Shown here piece after piece: positions 27,119 through 35,898 of a stretch of 64,000 nt of DNA. The position numbers and the translations under genes are program-made. Origin of the DNA: Pantoea sp. CCBC3-3-1 (GTDB lineage Bacteria > Pseudomonadota > Gammaproteobacteria > Enterobacterales > Enterobacteriaceae); contig NZ_CP034363.1 of NCBI RefSeq assembly GCF_007981265.1, positions 682,001-746,000 of the forward strand, in the 5' to 3' direction. Numbering within the stretch: the stretch's first letter is position 1; every line of letters starts with the position of its first letter. The notes beneath the pieces were generated by a model. The model had not been told where the DNA came from and made no database searches. It saw only the letters and a list, made by a program, of their open reading frames with translations.

Positions 27119-27856
27119 CTAAGCAATTTTCCCTTCTCTCAGCGGCACAACCCAGTCCGGACGTTGATTTGCTTCTGCCTGTTTTGCTGCCGAATTCCAG
27201 TCGTAAATCACCTGGCGGAAATCGACTTCCCATCCTGTTTGCTTACGTTCAATCACCGCATAGCGGGCATGAGGCGAGCCGCTCTCCATCTTATGGTAAA
27301 ACGGCTGGTCATCGTCATAAGCCGGTAATCCTACGCTGCCGGGATTGATAATCACGCGTCCATCAGCAAGTTCGAATTTGCGCGGAAGATGAGTATGACC
27401 GCAAAGAATTAAGGATTCCCTGACTCCTGCGGCCCGCTGCTGAACAAGTTCTGCCGAAGCCAGAACAACGCCGTCCTGCGTAACCTCTTCCAAAAAATAC
27501 ATTAAATCGTTACCCGGAATGCCGTGAACCAGCAGGATGTCATCTTCAATCCTGAGCTCGGCGGGCAGACTCTTCAGCCACTCCCAGTGCTCAGTACGTA
27601 ATGCGGAGTAGGCATGCCTGTCGGAAAGGCTCATCTGTTGCGGATCGTTTTCCAGGAGTTGGCGCTCATGATTGCCGCGAATGGTTATAAAAGGCAGGGG
27701 AAGCAGGCGATCGGCGGTTTCAGCAGGCTGGAGCGCACCAGAAAAAAGGTCACCCAGATTAACGACGAAATCAACATCTTGTCTGGCGATATCCTTAAGT
27801 ACGGCATCCAGCGCAGCAAGATTACCGTGAATATCTGAGATAGCGGCAATTTTCAT
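27119..27856 (-). CDS. Metallophosphoesterase (YfcE/MJ0936-like family)
   Basis: The 245-residue protein has the calcineurin-like metal-binding motifs in order: ISDIHGN (about 6-12), NLGDLFSG (about 33-40), RGNHER (about 60-65), LVHG and CGHTHLPR. It should be a cytoplasmic phosphodiesterase or phosphatase with two metal ions; the substrate cannot be told from sequence. The start MKIAAISDIHG places the first motif at the N-terminus as in the family. It is transcribed away from the yghU gene end, on the same strand, with a terminator hairpin at 27909-27931 between them. Confidence 0.88.
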   Translation of the reverse strand: MKIAAISDIHGNLAALDAVLKDIARQDVDFVVNLGDLFSGALQPAETADRLLPLPFITIRGNHERQLLENDPQQMSLSDRHAYSALRTEHWEWLKSLPAELRIEDDILLVHGIPGNDLMYFLEEVTQDGVVLASAELVQQRAAGVRESLILCGHTHLPRKFELADGRVIINPGSVGLPAYDDDQPFYHKMESGSPHARYAVIERKQTGWEVDFRQVIYDWNSAAKQAEANQRPDWVVPLREGKIA

Positions 27857-27908
27857 AATGTCCTTTGATCTGGTTATTTAAAATATCATTCATCGTCCGA
27901 TCAAATTT

Positions 27909-27931
27909 AAGGGCACCGTTAAGGTGCCCTT
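27909..27931 (-). terminator. Terminator after yghU
   Basis: AAGGGCACC and GGTGCCCTT form a nine-pair stem around five bases, 24 bases beyond the yghU stop. On the minus strand it is followed by AAATTTG, a modest U-rich tail; on the plus strand by TTTCTATTTT. It may work in both directions. Confidence 0.7.
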
Positions 27932-27954
27932 TCTATTTTATCCTGCTAACCGGA

Positions 27955-28821
27955 CTATTTCGCCAGTTTGTCTTCTGTCTTCAGGTCAAAATCGGAAGCA
28001 TCGTGACGCTCGCGCAGCTGTTCAGCGGGCTCTCCCCAGGTACGATTCACGATACGGCCGCGCTGTACGGCAGGGCGCTGTGCAACTTCATCTGCCCAGC
28101 GTTGCAGATTTTTATACGAACCGGCATCGAGGAACTCAGCGGCATTATACAGCTGGCCTTTAACCAGTGCGCCATACCATGGCCAGATGGCGATATCGGC
28201 AATGGTGTAGTCTTCGCCGGCAATATAACGGTGTTCGGCCAGCTGGCGATCCAGCAGATCCAGCTGACGCTTGGCTTCCATGGTGAAGCGATCGATAGCG
28301 TATTCAATTTTCTCCGGCGCATAGTTATAAAAATGGCCAAAGCCGCCGCCCAGGTAAGGCGCAGAACCCTGCAACCAGAACAGCCAGTTCAGGGTTTCGG
28401 TACGACCAGCCGGATCTTTCGGCAGGAAGTGACCATATTTTTCCGCGAGATACAGCAGGATTGCGCCTGACTCAAAGACGCGGGTTGGCGGCGTGGTGGA
28501 AACATCCAGCAGCGCCGGGATTTTGGAGTTCGGGTTCACATCGACAAAACCTGAGGTAAATTGTTCGCTCTCGCCGATGCGGATCAGATGGGCATCATAT
28601 TCCGCATCGTTAACGTTCAGCGCCAACAGCTCTTCCAGCAGGATTGTCACTTTCTGGCCGTTTGGTGTGCCCATGGAATAAAGCTGTAAAGGATGAATGC
28701 CTACTGGCAATGTTGCCTCGGTGCGCGCGCCCGCTGTCGGACGGTTGATGCTGCCCCAGGTGCCGCCAGCTTCTTTATTCTCTGACCAGACTTTGGCTGG
28801 TTGATAGTCGTTATTGCTCAT
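27955..28821 (-). CDS. yghU: Glutathione S-transferase-family disulfide reductase YghU
   Basis: The 288-residue protein matches E. coli YghU along its length: YQPAKVW start, LPVGIHPLQLYSMGTPNGQKVTI, the glutathione-binding NPNSKIPAL and RVFESGAILLYLAEKYG, and the NWLFWLQG...LGGGFGHFY region. Family members use glutathione to reduce organic peroxides and disulfides in the cytoplasm. The ATG at 28821 (MSNNDYQ) is chosen; a TTG one codon earlier sits next to it, but GGGA upstream suits the ATG. The gene stands alone, divergent from the glycosylase gene at 29006. In E. coli yghU maps elsewhere, so its place here is lineage-specific. Confidence 0.93.
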   Translation of the reverse strand: MSNNDYQPAKVWSENKEAGGTWGSINRPTAGARTEATLPVGIHPLQLYSMGTPNGQKVTILLEELLALNVNDAEYDAHLIRIGESEQFTSGFVDVNPNSKIPALLDVSTTPPTRVFESGAILLYLAEKYGHFLPKDPAGRTETLNWLFWLQGSAPYLGGGFGHFYNYAPEKIEYAIDRFTMEAKRQLDLLDRQLAEHRYIAGEDYTIADIAIWPWYGALVKGQLYNAAEFLDAGSYKNLQRWADEVAQRPAVQRGRIVNRTWGEPAEQLRERHDASDFDLKTEDKLAK

Positions 28822-29005
28822 CAAATTTTCCCTTTCATGGTTAGGTAGCGAATACTGACGTCTCGCCGTTAATGGTCTAAAAATAGCGGTGAATACCGGA
28901 TAAAACCAAAAGCGGTTGTTACAGCTGATGTCAGATATAGCACTGGCGCGCGGTCAACGTTTATCCGCAAAGAGCACACCGCAACAATTGAGAGGGAGCT
29001 AACAG

Positions 29006-29662
29006 ATGGACGAGCACTATCTTGCTGACCTGAAACAGGCCGGACTGACCCTGACCGACGATGGTCGGGTTTGCTGTTACTGGCAGCCATCAATGCCGGA
29101 TTATCATGATAATGAATGGGGCAAGCCGGTGGTGGACGACCGGCGGCTATATGAAAAAGTGTGTCTGGAAGGTTTTCACTCCGGCATGTCCTGGCAGCTG
29201 ATTTACAACAAGCGAGAGAACTTTCGCCGCGCTTTTCAGGATTTTGATTTTTATCAGGTGGCTAAATTTACCGATGACGATGTCGCCAGGCTGATGGCGG
29301 ATAAAAGCATCGTGCGTAACCGGGCCAAGATCCTCTCAGCGATTAATAACGCGCAGCGAGCCATTGAGCTGGTGGAAGAGGCCGGATCGCTGGCGGCGTG
29401 GTTTTGGCAGTTTGAACCAAAAGAGGAAGATCGTCCGGCGACCGTGGATCTGGAATACTGGCAGAATGCCAAAACCTCCCCGGAAGCAACGCGGTTATCC
29501 AAAGCGTTGAAAAAACGAGGGTGGAGCTGGGTTGGCCCTGTCACCATCTACTCGCTGATGCAGGCGCTTGGCATGATCAACGATCATATTGAGGGCTGCC
29601 AGTGCCGGGAAAATTTTGAGCAGGCGCGTGAGAATCTGCGCCGCCCGCAGCCAGAAAAGTGA
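29006..29662 (+). CDS. Tag-family DNA-3-methyladenine glycosylase I
   Basis: The 218-residue protein has the Tag layout: CCYWQPSMPDYHDNEWG near the N-terminus, LEGFHSGMSWQLIYNKRENFRRAF, IVRNRAKI, LKKRGWSWVGPVTIYSLMQALGMINDH and a final GCQC. The Cys and His residues at both ends match the zinc-binding residues of Tag. The enzyme removes 3-methyladenine from alkylated DNA. The family GLSW motif reads GMSW here, and the N-terminal extension LADLKQAGLTLTDDG is longer than in E. coli Tag, so it may be a paralogue. GAGGGAG upstream supports the start. Confidence 0.88.
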   Translation: MDEHYLADLKQAGLTLTDDGRVCCYWQPSMPDYHDNEWGKPVVDDRRLYEKVCLEGFHSGMSWQLIYNKRENFRRAFQDFDFYQVAKFTDDDVARLMADKSIVRNRAKILSAINNAQRAIELVEEAGSLAAWFWQFEPKEEDRPATVDLEYWQNAKTSPEATRLSKALKKRGWSWVGPVTIYSLMQALGMINDHIEGCQCRENFEQARENLRRPQPEK

Positions 29663-29866
29663 GTACACTGCCGCATAATCATTGCAAAAACCGCAGGAAA
29701 AGCGCTGAGCTTTCCGGCACGTCTTCCATTTCCCTGAATCAGGTGGCGTTGTGGATTGTGTATGACGCCCGGATCGGCGAAAATGCGGGCCATTGATGAT
29801 TAATCGCCTGTGAAAGTCTTTGCGCGGTCTGCGTAACGATGGCACAGCACCACACAGAGTTTGTTC

Positions 29867-31456
29867 ATGTCAAATGCACCTTTTATGCAAGAGGTGGCTC
29901 GTCGCCGCACTTTTGCCATTATCTCTCACCCGGATGCGGGTAAAACCACCATCACCGAAAAGGTGTTGCTGTTCGGACAGGCGATTCAGACCGCCGGTAC
30001 GGTTAAAGGACGTGGCTCTAACCAGCACGCTAAATCCGACTGGATGGAGATGGAAAAGCAGCGTGGTATTTCAATCACTACCTCGGTGATGCAGTTCCCG
30101 TATCGCGACAGCCTGGTCAACCTGTTGGATACCCCGGGCCATGAAGACTTCTCCGAAGATACCTATCGTACTCTGACGGCGGTGGACTGCTGCCTGATGG
30201 TTATCGATGCCGCGAAAGGCGTTGAGGATCGCACCCGTAAGCTGATGGAAGTTACCCGTCTGCGCGACACGCCGATCCTGACCTTTATGAACAAGCTGGA
30301 CCGTGATATCCGCGATCCAATGGAAGTGCTGGATGAGGTGGAAAGCGAGCTGAAAATCGCCTGCGCGCCGATCACCTGGCCTATTGGCTGCGGCAAGCTG
30401 TTTAAAGGGGTTTATCACCTTTATAAAGATGAAACCTATCTTTATCAGACCGGGAAAGGCCATACCATTCAGGAAGTTCGCATCGTTAAAGGGCTGGATA
30501 ACCCGGATCTCGACGCTGCAATCGGTGAGGAGCTGGCGGCACAGCTGCGCGAAGAGCTGGAGCTGGTGCAGGGCGCTTCTCACGAATTTGAGAAAGAAGC
30601 CTTCCTGGCAGGCCAGTTGACCCCGGTGTTCTTCGGTACCGCGCTGGGTAACTTTGGCGTGGATCATATGTTGGATGGCCTGGTTGACTGGGCGTCTTCA
30701 CCAATGCCACGTGAGACCGATGTACGTACCGTTACCGCCGCCGACGATAAATTCACCGGCTTCGTTTTTAAAATTCAGGCGAACATGGATCCGAAACACC
30801 GCGACCGCGTAGCGTTCCTGCGTGTGGTCTCCGGCAAGTACGAAAAAGGCATGAAGCTGCGCCAGGTTCGTCTGGGCAAGGATGTAGTGATTGCCGATGC
30901 GCTGACCTTTATGGCCGGTGACCGTTCGCACGTGGAAGAAGCCTATCCAGGCGATATTATCGGCCTGCATAATCATGGCACCATCCAGATCGGCGATACC
31001 TTTACCCAGGGTGAAAACATGAAGTTCACCGGTATTCCGAACTTCGCGCCGGAGCTGTTCCGTCGCATTCGCCTGCGTGACCCACTGAAGCAGAAACAGT
31101 TACTGAAAGGGTTGGTGCAGCTGTCAGAAGAGGGCGCGGTGCAGGTCTTCCGTCCGGTTCACAACAACGATCTGATTGTAGGTGCAGTGGGTGTGCTGCA
31201 GTTCGACGTGGTGGTTGCGCGTCTGAAAAGCGAGTACAACGTTGAGGCGATTTACGAATCGGTAAACGTTTCTACTGCCCGCTGGGTAGAGTGCAAAGAC
31301 GCGAAGAAATTTGAAGAGTTCCAGCGTAAAAACGAAGTGAACCTGGCGCTGGATGGCGGTGATAACCTGACCTACATTGCGCCGACCATGGTAAACCTCA
31401 ATATTACTCAGGAACGTTATCCTGAGGTGGTGTTCCGCAAAACGCGCGAACATTAA
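29867..31456 (+). CDS. prfC: Peptide chain release factor 3 (GTPase)
   Basis: RF3 is a cytoplasmic GTPase that drives release of RF1/RF2 from the ribosome after peptide release. The 529-residue product matches E. coli PrfC in length and sequence: G1 SHPDAGKTT near 17-25, the [21 protein letters not shown] switch region, [14 protein letters not shown]. The start at ATG 29867 ([14 protein letters not shown]) gives the E. coli length; a TTG two codons upstream is rejected. The ribosome site (CAGAG) is weak. A strong terminator follows at 31511. Confidence 0.97.
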   Translation: MSNAPFMQEVARRRTFAIISHPDAGKTTITEKVLLFGQAIQTAGTVKGRGSNQHAKSDWMEMEKQRGISITTSVMQFPYRDSLVNLLDTPGHEDFSEDTYRTLTAVDCCLMVIDAAKGVEDRTRKLMEVTRLRDTPILTFMNKLDRDIRDPMEVLDEVESELKIACAPITWPIGCGKLFKGVYHLYKDETYLYQTGKGHTIQEVRIVKGLDNPDLDAAIGEELAAQLREELELVQGASHEFEKEAFLAGQLTPVFFGTALGNFGVDHMLDGLVDWASSPMPRETDVRTVTAADDKFTGFVFKIQANMDPKHRDRVAFLRVVSGKYEKGMKLRQVRLGKDVVIADALTFMAGDRSHVEEAYPGDIIGLHNHGTIQIGDTFTQGENMKFTGIPNFAPELFRRIRLRDPLKQKQLLKGLVQLSEEGAVQVFRPVHNNDLIVGAVGVLQFDVVVARLKSEYNVEAIYESVNVSTARWVECKDAKKFEEFQRKNEVNLALDGGDNLTYIAPTMVNLNITQERYPEVVFRKTREH

Positions 31457-31510
31457 TCCTCTGCAAATCGGTGTGGCGCTTTACGGCGCGCACCTTTTGC
31501 CCTGTTTTGG

Positions 31511-31537
31511 AAGCGATGCTCTGGCATCGCTTTTTTT
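31511..31537 (+). terminator. Rho-independent terminator after prfC
   Basis: AAGCGATGC pairs with GCATCGCTT around TCTG, followed by a run of T. It sits 55 bases after the prfC stop and separates it from osmY. Confidence 0.88.
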
Positions 31538-31657
31538 ATGCCGTTTTCGCTTCATCCATGCCTGCGCGTCTTGTTACAGACTCATCTTAAAAAACCTCTG
31601 ATTTGAGCATTTTTCCAACATATCAATCACAAGCGGCGGTGAAATCCAGATTAGCGT

Positions 31658-31671
31658 CTATATTTAAATTC
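31658..31671 (+). promoter_or_regulatory. Likely sigma-S type promoter of osmY
   Basis: CTATATTTAA at 31658-31667 matches the -10 of the E. coli osmY promoter (CTATATTTAAC) and the sigma-S preference for C before TATA. The start point would lie near 31671-31674, leaving a leader of about 115 bases. The region 31457-31787 otherwise contains only the prfC terminator and AT-rich sequence. Confidence 0.65.
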
Positions 31672-31787
31672 AACAGGACGCAATACATGCGGCGCGGTTG
31701 CTGCAACGCCTGATTACTGCAGTCACGCCGTTTGTGGCTGAAAGCTCACAGTTGTGAGTGCATCACACATGAAGAAGGATGAGATCG

Positions 31788-32399
31788 ATGAACAAGACTA
31801 AGATTGCTAAAACTCTGATGGCTGCTCTGGTAGGTTCTGCACTGATTGGTGGTACTGCTATGGCAGAAGATACCGCTACGCCTAAAGTGCAGTCCACTAC
31901 TGACTCCGCGGGTTCCAAAATCGATAGTTCTATGAAAAAAGTCGGTGGATACATGGATGACAGCGGTGTTACTGCCAAGGTGAAAGCTGCCCTGGTTGAT
32001 AACGACGCGATAAAAAGTACGGATATCTCAGTCAAAACCCACAGCGGTGTTGTTACCCTGAGCGGTTTTGTGACGTCGCAGGATCAGGCCGAACTGGCTG
32101 TTGATGCGGCGAAAAAAGTTGAGGGTGTTAAATCCGTCAGTGACAAACTACACGTAAAAGACAGCACGAAAGCCAGCGTCAGCGGCTATGCCGGTGATGC
32201 AGCAACGACCAGCGAAATCAAAGCTAAACTGTTAGCGGACAGCAATGTGCCATCCCGTCATGTGAAAGTGGAAACCACCAACGGTGTGGTTCAGCTTTCC
32301 GGTACGGTGAAAACTCAGGCAGAGTCCGATCGTGCAGAAGGCATTGCTAAAGCTATCGAGGGCGTAAAAAGCGTGAAAAACGACCTTACGGTTAAATAA
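31788..32399 (+). CDS. osmY: Periplasmic osmotic/stationary-phase protein OsmY
   Basis: The 203-residue precursor has a signal peptide ([26 protein letters not shown]) and two BON domains, each with an [13 protein letters not shown] helix and a VVTLSGFV or VVQLSGTV strand. It is a periplasmic chaperone-like protein that binds envelope phospholipids. The start at ATG 31788 fits AAGGATG upstream; an in-frame ATG three codons earlier lies within that site. Gene order prfC-osmY-ytjA matches E. coli. The sigma-S-like -10 upstream predicts induction by high osmolarity and stationary phase. Confidence 0.96.
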   Translation: MNKTKIAKTLMAALVGSALIGGTAMAEDTATPKVQSTTDSAGSKIDSSMKKVGGYMDDSGVTAKVKAALVDNDAIKSTDISVKTHSGVVTLSGFVTSQDQAELAVDAAKKVEGVKSVSDKLHVKDSTKASVSGYAGDAATTSEIKAKLLADSNVPSRHVKVETTNGVVQLSGTVKTQAESDRAEGIAKAIEGVKSVKNDLTVK

Positions 32400-32538
32400 T
32401 CGCGCTGGTGCGGGCCGCTTCCGGAGTGAAGCGGTTCGTGTCAAAACATCGCAGGACCATAAAGTCAGCTATGCCGAACTCAGGCAGAAATCAATAACAC
32501 GAGCTGTTCGATTTTTAATATAGGGTAAGGAGAGGCTT

Positions 32539-32700
32539 ATGTTTCGTTGGGGCATTATTTTTCTGGTTATCGCACTTATCGCTGCGGCGTTAGGTTTTGG
32601 TGGTCTGGCAGGTACAGCCGCATGGGCAGCTAAAATTGTCTTTGTAGTGGGTATCATCATCTTCCTGATCAGCCTGTTTACCGGCCGCAAGAAGTTATAG
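32539..32700 (+). CDS. ytjA: Small membrane protein YtjA (DUF1328)
   Basis: A 53-residue protein that starts [20 protein letters not shown] and ends FTGRKKL. Two hydrophobic segments (about 4-20 and 30-48) make it an inner-membrane hairpin. AAGGAGAGG lies seven bases before the ATG, a very good ribosome site. It follows osmY as in E. coli. The molecular role is unknown. Confidence 0.92.
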   Translation: MFRWGIIFLVIALIAAALGFGGLAGTAAWAAKIVFVVGIIIFLISLFTGRKKL

Positions 32701-32764
32701 CCGGACGGTTAGCGCCAACCAGCCAACAATAGCCCGGGCCATCCGGTGCTGTTGCAAGGAAAAC

Positions 32765-32788
32765 AAACGGGCTGAATACAGCCCGTTT
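32765..32788 (+). terminator. Hairpin after ytjA
   Basis: AAACGGGCT pairs with AGCCCGTTT around GAATAC. The T-run is short (TTTGCATGC), so termination may be partial. Confidence 0.55.
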
Positions 32789-32889
32789 GCATGCATAAAG
32801 CAATTCACAACAAAACCGCAACAAGCGTCAAACGCTGCCGTTTCGATACGCGTATCCTTTTTTTACCTTCTTCCGACAGGATACCAACA

Positions 32890-33930
32890 TTGGGCCAGCG
32901 CATTCCCGTTTCACTCGGCAATATTGCGCCGCTGGCGCTCACGCCTTTTCACCCCGGCAAACTGGCGCTGGTCTGTGAGGGCGGGGGGCAGCGTGGTATC
33001 TTCACCGCAGGCGTGCTGGACGAGTTTCAGCGAGCCGGCTTCAATCCCTTTGATTTGCTGCTTGGCACCTCTGCGGGTGCGCAAAATCTGTCAGCCTATA
33101 TTTGCGGCCAGGCGGGCTATGCTCGTCGGGTGATCACGCGTTATACCACCAGTAAACTTTTTTTTAATCCTCTGCGCTTTGTTCGTGGCGGCCATCTGAT
33201 CGATCTGGACTGGCTGGTAGAAACGACGGCAAAAGAGTTCCCGCTGGCGATAACGGCGGGTGAAAAGAGGTTTGCTGAAGGACGCGAATTCTATATGTGT
33301 GCCTGCCGCAGTGATGATTTCACGCCCGGTTACTTTGCGCCGACCGCGGCAAACTGGCTGGAAATCATTAAAGCCTCCAGCGCCATTCCCGGTATGTATC
33401 GGCCGGGTGTTGACCTTGACGGCATCAGTTACCTGGATGGTGGCGTCAGCGATGCGATTCCCGTGCGTGAAGCCGCGCGTCGCGGTGCGGAAACGATTGT
33501 GGTGATCCGCACTGTTCCTCCACAAATGAATTACATGCCGCAGTGGCTTAAACGCGCCGAGCACTGGCTTAGCGACGGCGCACTCCAGCCGCTGGTAAAC
33601 ATCCTTCAGCTGCACGAAGAAAGCTATCACCAGACACAGCATTTTATTAACAATCCGCCCGGCAAACTGAATATTATCGAAATCTTCCCGCCACGCGCGC
33701 TGGCAAGCAGGGCGCTGGGTAGCCGTATTGCCTCGCTAAATCAGGATTATCATTTGGGACGTCGTTCCGGTCGCTACTTCCTGGCTACAATAGGGCAGTG
33801 GCTGAGTCCGGGGGACTCGCTGCTTAAACCGCCTGTCCTGCCCGCCGTTCCCGTGGCAAATGAACCGAGTATCACTCTCGATCCGCTGGCAGGCAGTGAT
33901 GCAGATTATGATAAAGGATCGCTGGCATGA
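32890..33930 (+). CDS. yjjU: Patatin-like phospholipase YjjU
   Basis: The 346-residue protein has the patatin signature: LVCEGGGQRGIFTAG oxyanion loop, GTSAGAQN with the nucleophile Ser, and YLDGGVSDAIPV with the catalytic Asp. It probably hydrolyses phospholipid acyl esters near the inner membrane. The start is TTG 32890 (LGQRIPVSLGNIAPL), which aligns with the E. coli N-terminus GQRIPV and has AGGA eight bases upstream. A frame from ATG 32791 would add 33 unrelated residues and overlap the ytjA hairpin zone. Its stop overlaps the yjjV start (ATGA). Confidence 0.9.
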   Translation: MGQRIPVSLGNIAPLALTPFHPGKLALVCEGGGQRGIFTAGVLDEFQRAGFNPFDLLLGTSAGAQNLSAYICGQAGYARRVITRYTTSKLFFNPLRFVRGGHLIDLDWLVETTAKEFPLAITAGEKRFAEGREFYMCACRSDDFTPGYFAPTAANWLEIIKASSAIPGMYRPGVDLDGISYLDGGVSDAIPVREAARRGAETIVVIRTVPPQMNYMPQWLKRAEHWLSDGALQPLVNILQLHEESYHQTQHFINNPPGKLNIIEIFPPRALASRALGSRIASLNQDYHLGRRSGRYFLATIGQWLSPGDSLLKPPVLPAVPVANEPSITLDPLAGSDADYDKGSLA

Positions 33931-34700
33931 CGACGTTCGTCGATACCCACTGTCATTTTGACTTCGCGCCGTTTAGCGGCAACGAAGCGGAAAGCCTGCG
34001 TCTGGCCGCGGCGGCGGGCGTGGAAAAAATCATCGTGGTCGGCGTTGCGGCAGATCGTTTTGCTGGCGTAATGGCGCTGGCCGATCGTTGGGCACCTTTG
34101 TATGCCGCGCTGGGCACGCATCCAATGGCGATTGCACAGCATGAAGACGCGCATCTTCAACAGCTGGAAGCTTACCTGAAGCAACAACCAGAAAAGCTGG
34201 TGGCGATCGGCGAAATCGGCCTGGATCTTTATATTGAAGATCCGCAGTTTGATAAGCAGCAGGCGGTGCTGGATGCCCAGTTGCGGCTGGCAAAGCACTA
34301 TAACCTGCCGGTAATCCTGCATTCACGCCGTACTCACGATAAGCTTGCTATGCACCTTCGCAAACTCGATCTGCCCGCCTGTGGCGTGGTTCATGGCTTT
34401 GCGGGTAGCGAGCAGCAGGCGCAGGCGTTTATCCGTGCAGGCTATGCCATCGGCGTTGGCGGCACCATCACCTATGAGCGTGCGAGCAAAACCCGCAATG
34501 CGATTTCGCGTTTGCCGCTTACCTCGCTGCTGCTGGAAACCGATTCGCCGGATATGCCGTTGCAGGGATTCCAGGGCGCGCCTAACCGGCCTGAACGGAT
34601 ACGTAACGTCTGGCAAAGCCTGTGTGAAATTCGTGATGAATCGCCGCAGGAAATTGCCGAAACCCTGCGTGAAAACACCCGCAGGATTTTTCGGATTTAA
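33927..34700 (+). CDS. yjjV: TatD-family metal-dependent DNase YjjV
   Basis: The 257-residue TIM-barrel hydrolase has the TatD motifs: DTHCHFDF at the N-terminus, GTHPMAI, AIGEIGLDLY, LHSRRTHDK, GVVHGFAGS and LLLETDSPD. These supply the metal ligands. It is a putative deoxyribonuclease; its physiological substrate is not established. It overlaps yjjU by four bases, so the two are cotranscribed as in E. coli. The yjjW and yjjI genes that follow in E. coli are absent; the deo promoter comes next. Confidence 0.94.
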   Translation: MTTFVDTHCHFDFAPFSGNEAESLRLAAAAGVEKIIVVGVAADRFAGVMALADRWAPLYAALGTHPMAIAQHEDAHLQQLEAYLKQQPEKLVAIGEIGLDLYIEDPQFDKQQAVLDAQLRLAKHYNLPVILHSRRTHDKLAMHLRKLDLPACGVVHGFAGSEQQAQAFIRAGYAIGVGGTITYERASKTRNAISRLPLTSLLLETDSPDMPLQGFQGAPNRPERIRNVWQSLCEIRDESPQEIAETLRENTRRIFRI

Positions 34701-34782
34701 AACAACGGGCAAATTTCTGAAGCTGCCTTCCGGTTTACGCCTTCCACCCCGACTCTCCTTTCCGCCATCGGTTACAATGAAA

Positions 34783-34798
34783 TGTTACTATCATAACA
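34783..34798. promoter_or_regulatory. DeoR-type operator, distal
   Basis: TGTTACTATCATAACA is a 16-bp palindrome with TGTTA/TAACA arms, the pattern of DeoR operators. It lies 168 bp upstream of the proximal site, so looping between the two is plausible. Confidence 0.7.
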
Positions 34799-34864
34799 TT
34801 TTTGTATGATGGCGTTTATCAGCGTTGTGTAAGCCGCTTTTTAGCGCGCCATTGCGACAATTTG

Positions 34865-34880
34865 TGTGATTGTAGTCACG
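34865..34880. promoter_or_regulatory. CRP-like site, distal, in deo promoter
   Basis: TGTGATTGTAGTCACG matches TGTGA-N6-TCACA with one mismatch. Its centre is 52 bp upstream of the second CRP-like site, the E. coli deoP2 spacing. ATGCAA lies between the two, compatible with CytR binding. Confidence 0.75.
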
Positions 34881-34916
34881 AATTTTATACAATTCATGCA
34901 ATAGCTTTTTTATGAG

Positions 34917-34966
34917 TGTGAAAACCATCACGGATAATCGCCGGGATGGATGTTATTATTTTAACA
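34917..34966 (+). promoter_or_regulatory. deo promoter core: CRP-like site plus DeoR operator over -10
   Basis: TGTGAAAACCATCACG (34917-34932) is a second CRP-like site. TGTTATTATTTTAACA (34951-34966) is a DeoR-type palindrome that includes the probable -10 (TTATTA or TATTAT). With the CRP site about 40 bp upstream, transcription should begin near 34965. The layout equals deoP2 of E. coli: CRP activation, CytR between the CRP dimers, and DeoR over the start. Confidence 0.78.
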
Positions 34967-34991
34967 TTGCCAGTAATGTTTGGAGAAAATA

Positions 34992-35771
34992 ATGAGTGAT
35001 TTAACCGCAGCCGCCGTACGTGCGCTAAAACTGATGGATTTGACCACCCTGAATGATGACGATACTGAAGCGAAAGTTATCGCGCTCTGTCATCAGGCCA
35101 AATCTCCGGCTGGCAACACCGCCGCTATCTGTATCTATCCCCGTTTTATTCCCATTGCCCGCAAAACGCTGCGCGAGCAGGGCACGCCAGATATTCGCAT
35201 TGCTACCGTCACCAACTTCCCACAGGGTAACGACGATATTGATATCGCGCTGGCGGAAACGCACGCGGCCATCGCTTACGGTGCCGACGAAGTGGACGTG
35301 GTGTTCCCTTATCGCGCCTTGATTGGCGGCAACGAAGAGATCGGTTTTGAGCTGGTTAGTGCCTGCAAAGAAGCCTGTGCCGATTCGGGCGTGCTGTTGA
35401 AAGTCATTATCGAAACCGGCGAGCTGAAATCAGCTGAACTGATCCGCAAAGCGTCGGAAATCGCCATCGCTGCCGGCGCCGATTTCATTAAAACGTCGAC
35501 CGGAAAAGTGCCGGTTAACGCTACGCCGGAAGTGGCTGAAATCATGCTGCGCGTCATTGCTGACCAGGGCGTGAAGCATCAGGTTGGCTTTAAACCGGCG
35601 GGCGGCGTGAAAACCGCTGAAGATGCAGCCATCTACCTGAAGCTGGCCGATGACATTCTCGGTAGCGACTGGGCGGATGCGCGTCATTTCCGCTTTGGCG
35701 CTTCAAGCCTGTTAGCCAGCCTGCTGAATGCTGCCGGACATTCCTCCGCCAAAAGCGACTCGGCGTATTAA
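34992..35771 (+). CDS. deoC: Deoxyribose-phosphate aldolase
   Basis: DeoC cleaves 2-deoxyribose 5-phosphate to acetaldehyde and glyceraldehyde 3-phosphate, the last step of deoxynucleoside breakdown. The 259 residues equal the E. coli length. Lys167 in FIKTSTGK is the Schiff-base lysine; [10 protein letters not shown] holds the essential Asp. ATG 34992 follows TTTGGAGAAAATA, a good ribosome site; an upstream TTG at 34980 is within that site and is rejected. It heads deoCABD. Confidence 0.97.
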   Translation: MSDLTAAAVRALKLMDLTTLNDDDTEAKVIALCHQAKSPAGNTAAICIYPRFIPIARKTLREQGTPDIRIATVTNFPQGNDDIDIALAETHAAIAYGADEVDVVFPYRALIGGNEEIGFELVSACKEACADSGVLLKVIIETGELKSAELIRKASEIAIAAGADFIKTSTGKVPVNATPEVAEIMLRVIADQGVKHQVGFKPAGGVKTAEDAAIYLKLADDILGSDWADARHFRFGASSLLASLLNAAGHSSAKSDSAY

Positions 35772-35854
35772 ACGGGCGGTGAGTCAAGTCCACTCAGATT
35801 GCTGACACACTCACGGCACGCCACTGTTGGCTATTCAGCCTTGCGCTTTAACTT

Positions 35855-35877
35855 GCCCGGAGGGTATCCGTCCGGGC
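35855..35877 (+). other. Hairpin between deoC and deoA
   Basis: GCCCGGA pairs with TCCGGGC around nine bases, 22 bases before the deoA start. No T-run follows, so it is more likely an mRNA-stability or REP-like element than a terminator. Confidence 0.6.
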
Positions 35878-35898
35878 TGAAAATGACCAGGGGGCACC

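Noticed and set aside
27865..28470. 201-codon plus-strand frame opposite yghU
   Set aside because: Lies antisense to a clear yghU homologue and shows no own family.
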